Shown here: piece by piece, positions 33,315 to 35,728 of the stretch
Layout: every line of letters starts with the position of its first letter
Position numbering within the stretch: position 1 is the stretch's first letter
Assembly: GCF_007570835.1 (NCBI RefSeq)
Contig: NZ_SUNC01000007.1
Location: 1-35,728 of the forward strand
Origin: Croceicoccus sediminis
Lineage (GTDB): Bacteria > Pseudomonadota > Alphaproteobacteria > Sphingomonadales > Sphingomonadaceae
Reading direction: 5' to 3'
DNA: 35,728 nt
Position numbers and translations under genes: made by a program
Notes under the pieces: generated by a model
The model's input: the letters and a program-made list of their open reading frames with translations, nothing else
Told to the model about the DNA's origin: nothing
Databases searched by the model: none

Positions 33315-34742
33315 ATGACCCACAGCTTTCGCATGCTCATCGCCGGCGAACTCGTCGACGGCGCTTCGACATTCGATGTCGTGAACCCCGCCACCGAAGG
33401 CGTGGTGGCGCAGTGCCCCAAGGCGAGCAAGGACCAGCTGGAAACCGCGATCGCCGCGGCCAAGGACGCTTTCCCCGCCTGGTCCGCGCTCAGCTACGAG
33501 GACCGCGCCGGTTACCTCGTCAAGCTGGCCGACGCGCTTTTCGCCCGCAAGGACGAGTTTGCGCGCCTGCTGACGTCGGAACAGGGCAAGCCGCTCGACC
33601 AGGCCGAGTACGAGATCATCGGCTCCACGTTCGTCCTGCGTGCCTTTGCCGAGATGCGCACGCCGGAAAAGAAGCTGCGCGAAGAGGGCGGCCAGACCGT
33701 GATCGAGCATCGCACGCCGCTTGGCGTGGTCGCGTCGATCACGCCGTGGAACTTCCCCGTCATCCTGCTCATGAACAAGCTGGGGCCGTGTCTCGTCACC
33801 GGCAACTGCATGGTGGCAAAGCCTGCGCCGACGACGCCGCTGACCACGCTTCTGTTTGGTGAGCTGGCGGCGGAGATCCTGCCCGCAGGTGTCTTCAACA
33901 CCATCGCCGATCAGAACGAACTCGGCCCGGTAATGACCTCCCACCCCGATATCGCGAAGATCGCCTTCACCGGGTCGACCGCGACGGGCAGCAAGGTCAT
34001 GGCCTCGGCAGCCGAAAGCATAAAGCGTGTGACGCTGGAACTGGGCGGCAACGATGCCGCAATCGTGCTCGACGACGTACCCGCAAGGGAAGCGGCGCAG
34101 AAAGTCTATCAGGGCGCGATGACCAACGCGGGCCAGATCTGCGTCGCGATCAAGCGCGCCTATGTGCACGAATCGATCTATGACGAATTTTGCGAGGCAA
34201 TCGCCGAACTGGCCAACGCCGCCGTCGTCGACGACGGGACGCGCCAGGGCACGACGATCGGGCCGGTGCAGAACAGGATGCAGTACGACAAGGTTCGCGA
34301 ACTGCTGGACGATGCAAAGCAGCGCGGCACGGTCCTGGCTGGTGGCGAGCTTCCCGACCGGCCCGGCTATTTCATTCCGCCCACGATCGTGAAAGACCTC
34401 GACGACGATGCCCCGCTGGTCTGCGAAGAACAGTTCGGCCCTGTCCTGCCGGTGCTGAAATACACGGACATCGACGACGTCGTGCGCCGCGCCAATGACA
34501 GCGTTTACGGCCTTGCCGGTACCGTCTGGGGCCGCGACCTGACCCGTGCGCTGGACATTGCACGCCGCATCGATTCCGGGACCGTCTGGGTCAACCAGCA
34601 CCTCGCCATCGACGCCAACCTGCCTTTCCGCGGGTCGAAGCAGTCCGGTCTTGGCGCCGAACTGGGTGAGGCGGGCCTCAACGAATACACGCAGGCACAC
34701 ATCATCAACGCGGTCGAGTTCGACGCGCAGCCCGCGCACTGA
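33315..34742 (+). CDS. vdh: NAD(P)-dependent aldehyde dehydrogenase, probable vanillin dehydrogenase
   Basis: The product has 475 residues. The ATG at 33315 follows AGAGGA; the frame is open to 33153 but that part is regulatory DNA. Catalytic residues of the aldehyde dehydrogenase superfamily are visible: N146 (TPWNFP), E242 (LELGGND), nucleophile C276 (NAGQICVAIKR), and EEQFGPVLPV with Gly/Phe positions for NAD ribose. It starts the operon that continues with feruloyl-CoA hydratase/lyase, which releases vanillin, so oxidation of vanillin to vanillate is the natural role. Many aldehyde dehydrogenases are promiscuous, so the substrate is inferred from context. A 119-nt gap precedes the next gene. 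Confidence 0.85.
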   Translation: MTHSFRMLIAGELVDGASTFDVVNPATEGVVAQCPKASKDQLETAIAAAKDAFPAWSALSYEDRAGYLVKLADALFARKDEFARLLTSEQGKPLDQAEYEIIGSTFVLRAFAEMRTPEKKLREEGGQTVIEHRTPLGVVASITPWNFPVILLMNKLGPCLVTGNCMVAKPAPTTPLTTLLFGELAAEILPAGVFNTIADQNELGPVMTSHPDIAKIAFTGSTATGSKVMASAAESIKRVTLELGGNDAAIVLDDVPAREAAQKVYQGAMTNAGQICVAIKRAYVHESIYDEFCEAIAELANAAVVDDGTRQGTTIGPVQNRMQYDKVRELLDDAKQRGTVLAGGELPDRPGYFIPPTIVKDLDDDAPLVCEEQFGPVLPVLKYTDIDDVVRRANDSVYGLAGTVWGRDLTRALDIARRIDSGTVWVNQHLAIDANLPFRGSKQSGLGAELGEAGLNEYTQAHIINAVEFDAQPAH

Positions 34743-34861
34743 CGAACAGGGGCGGGGTCCGGGCACCCGGCACTCCGCAGACACATCATCGGCGTCACCT
34801 CCTCCCCCGGCTCGTTTGCCGGTCGGGCGGGGTGTTGCCCGATCAATCAGGGGAATATGGC

Positions 34862-35689
34862 ATGAGTTCGGAACTGGTCACTTGTACGGTCGAGGACGGG
34901 ATTGCGTGGGTCTGGTTCTCGCGTCCTGAAAAGCGCAACGCGATGAGCCCGGCGCTCAACCGCAAGATGGTCGAAGTCTTCGACGAGATCGAGTTCCGCG
35001 ACGATGTCTCGGTCATGGTGCTGGGCGGCGAAGGCACGGCGTGGTCGGCGGGCATGGATCTCAAGGAATACTTCCGCGAAACGGAAGCACAGGGCCTTGG
35101 CGGCGTGCGCAAGTCGCAGCGCGAGAGCTATGGCTGGTTCCGCCGCCTGCGCTGGTTCCAGAAGCCGACGATCGCGATGGTCAACGGCTGGTGCTTCGGC
35201 GGGGCATGGGGCCCGCTGTTCGCCTGCGACCTTGCGATCTGCGCCGACGAGGCGAAGTTCGGTCTTTCGGAAATCAACTGGGGCATCCTGCCCGGCGGCG
35301 GCGTCACCAAGGTCGCGGTCGACCTGCTTCCCATGCGCGATGCCATGTGGCTGACGCTGACGGGCGACCTGATCGACGGCAAGCAGGCGGCCGCCATGCG
35401 CCTCGTGAACGAAAGCGTTCCGGCAGACCGGCTGAAGGCACGCACGCGCGAAGTGGCCGAAATGCTGCTGCAAAAGAACCCCGTGGCCTTGAAGTTCGCA
35501 AAGGACGCGGTGCGGCGCGTATCGACGATGACCTACGACGAAGCCGAAGACTACCTTGTCCGCATGCAGGAAGCAGCGAACTTCCACGACAAGACCGAGG
35601 GCCGGAAGGAAGGCATTCGGCAGTTCATTGACGAGAAGTCGTACAAGCCGGGCCTCGGCGCGTACGATCTGTCGAAGCAGAAAGGCTGA
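34862..35689 (+). CDS. ferB: Feruloyl-CoA hydratase/lyase (hydroxycinnamoyl-CoA hydratase-lyase)
   Basis: The product has 275 residues. The ATG at 34862 follows AGGGGA. It belongs to the crotonase fold and is clearly close to bacterial HCHL: RPEKRNAMSPALNRKM, TAWSAGMDLKEYFRE (M65, Y70), KPTIAMVNGWCFGG, LACD-like FACDLAICADEAKFGLSEIN (E137, the catalytic Glu position), and EDYL and IDEKSYKPGL near the end. The enzyme hydrates feruloyl-CoA (also caffeoyl- and p-coumaroyl-CoA) and splits it to the aldehyde (vanillin) and acetyl-CoA in the cytoplasm. The upstream aldehyde dehydrogenase would take vanillin further. Another gene starts 9 nt after its stop. Confidence 0.93.
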   Translation: MSSELVTCTVEDGIAWVWFSRPEKRNAMSPALNRKMVEVFDEIEFRDDVSVMVLGGEGTAWSAGMDLKEYFRETEAQGLGGVRKSQRESYGWFRRLRWFQKPTIAMVNGWCFGGAWGPLFACDLAICADEAKFGLSEINWGILPGGGVTKVAVDLLPMRDAMWLTLTGDLIDGKQAAAMRLVNESVPADRLKARTREVAEMLLQKNPVALKFAKDAVRRVSTMTYDEAEDYLVRMQEAANFHDKTEGRKEGIRQFIDEKSYKPGLGAYDLSKQKG

Positions 35690-35698
35690 GGTGCGGCG

Positions 35699-35728
35699 AT
35701 GACCGAGGATGCAACCGGCTCGCTCGAC
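35699..35728 (+). CDS. Start of a further gene in the ferulate operon (partial, right edge)
   Basis: Only ten codons are visible (MTEDATGSLD), starting 9 nt after ferB. The sequence itself shows no domain. By analogy with ferBA/ech-fcs operons a feruloyl-CoA synthetase is the best guess, but this rests on context only. Confidence 0.45.
   Translation, partial: MTEDATGSLD

Noticed and set aside
33030-34784. 584-residue open frame antisense to the aldehyde dehydrogenase
   Set aside because: Codon-mirror shadow of a clearly recognised gene; no family features.

Overview
The window looks like a GC-rich chromosome segment from an alphaproteobacterium, most likely a sphingomonad (Novosphingobium/Sphingobium-like). 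The reasons are two large TonB-dependent receptors, an OmpA-type barrel with a long polyproline linker, an orphan sulfatase, and a ferulate-catabolism locus of ferB/ferC type. This placement is inferred from gene content only. I saw no tRNA, rRNA, insertion sequence or CRISPR array.

Layout. (1) 1-3.7 kb: a left-truncated outer-membrane barrel gene (minus), an Lrp/AsnC regulator and a lipoprotein-type sulfatase (plus). (2) 3.7-9.5 kb: a two-component module made of a membrane histidine kinase and a sigma-54-type response regulator (both minus), flanked by two small operons. One operon encodes a YfdX-like protein and a general-stress-17M-like membrane protein. The other encodes a small exported protein and a DUF1269-like membrane protein. 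(3) 9.5-19.9 kb: a porin, DctB/DctD, a DctPQM TRAP transporter, malic enzyme and a tautomerase, which together look like a C4-dicarboxylate uptake and use locus. (4) 20-24.2 kb: a TonB receptor and a secreted type-B carboxylesterase (minus). (5) 24.4-27.8 kb: a small HNH protein, an ABC-F ATPase and an AraC regulator. (6) 28-35.7 kb: a second TonB receptor, a zinc alcohol dehydrogenase, an HSL-type hydrolase, a MarR regulator, an aldehyde dehydrogenase, feruloyl-CoA hydratase/lyase and the first ten codons of a further gene. This is a plausible aromatic (ferulate to vanillin to vanillate) funnel.

The strongest new signal is in region 2. Both flanking operons have consensus -24/-12 sigma-54 promoters (4993-5009 minus, 8220-8236 plus). 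Each has an IHF-like sequence exactly 5 nt upstream, and each has a nearly identical upstream element (core TGGTYCATATCAACCA) about 66-102 bp further upstream. A third, one-mismatch sigma-54 promoter (8029-8046 minus) precedes the kinase itself and shares the central upstream element. The kinase/regulator pair therefore appears to autoregulate and to drive two parallel 'exported protein + glycine-rich membrane protein' operons, forming a compact local envelope/stress regulon. By contrast, the DctD-like regulator in region 3 has lost the canonical GAFTGA sigma-54 contact motif.
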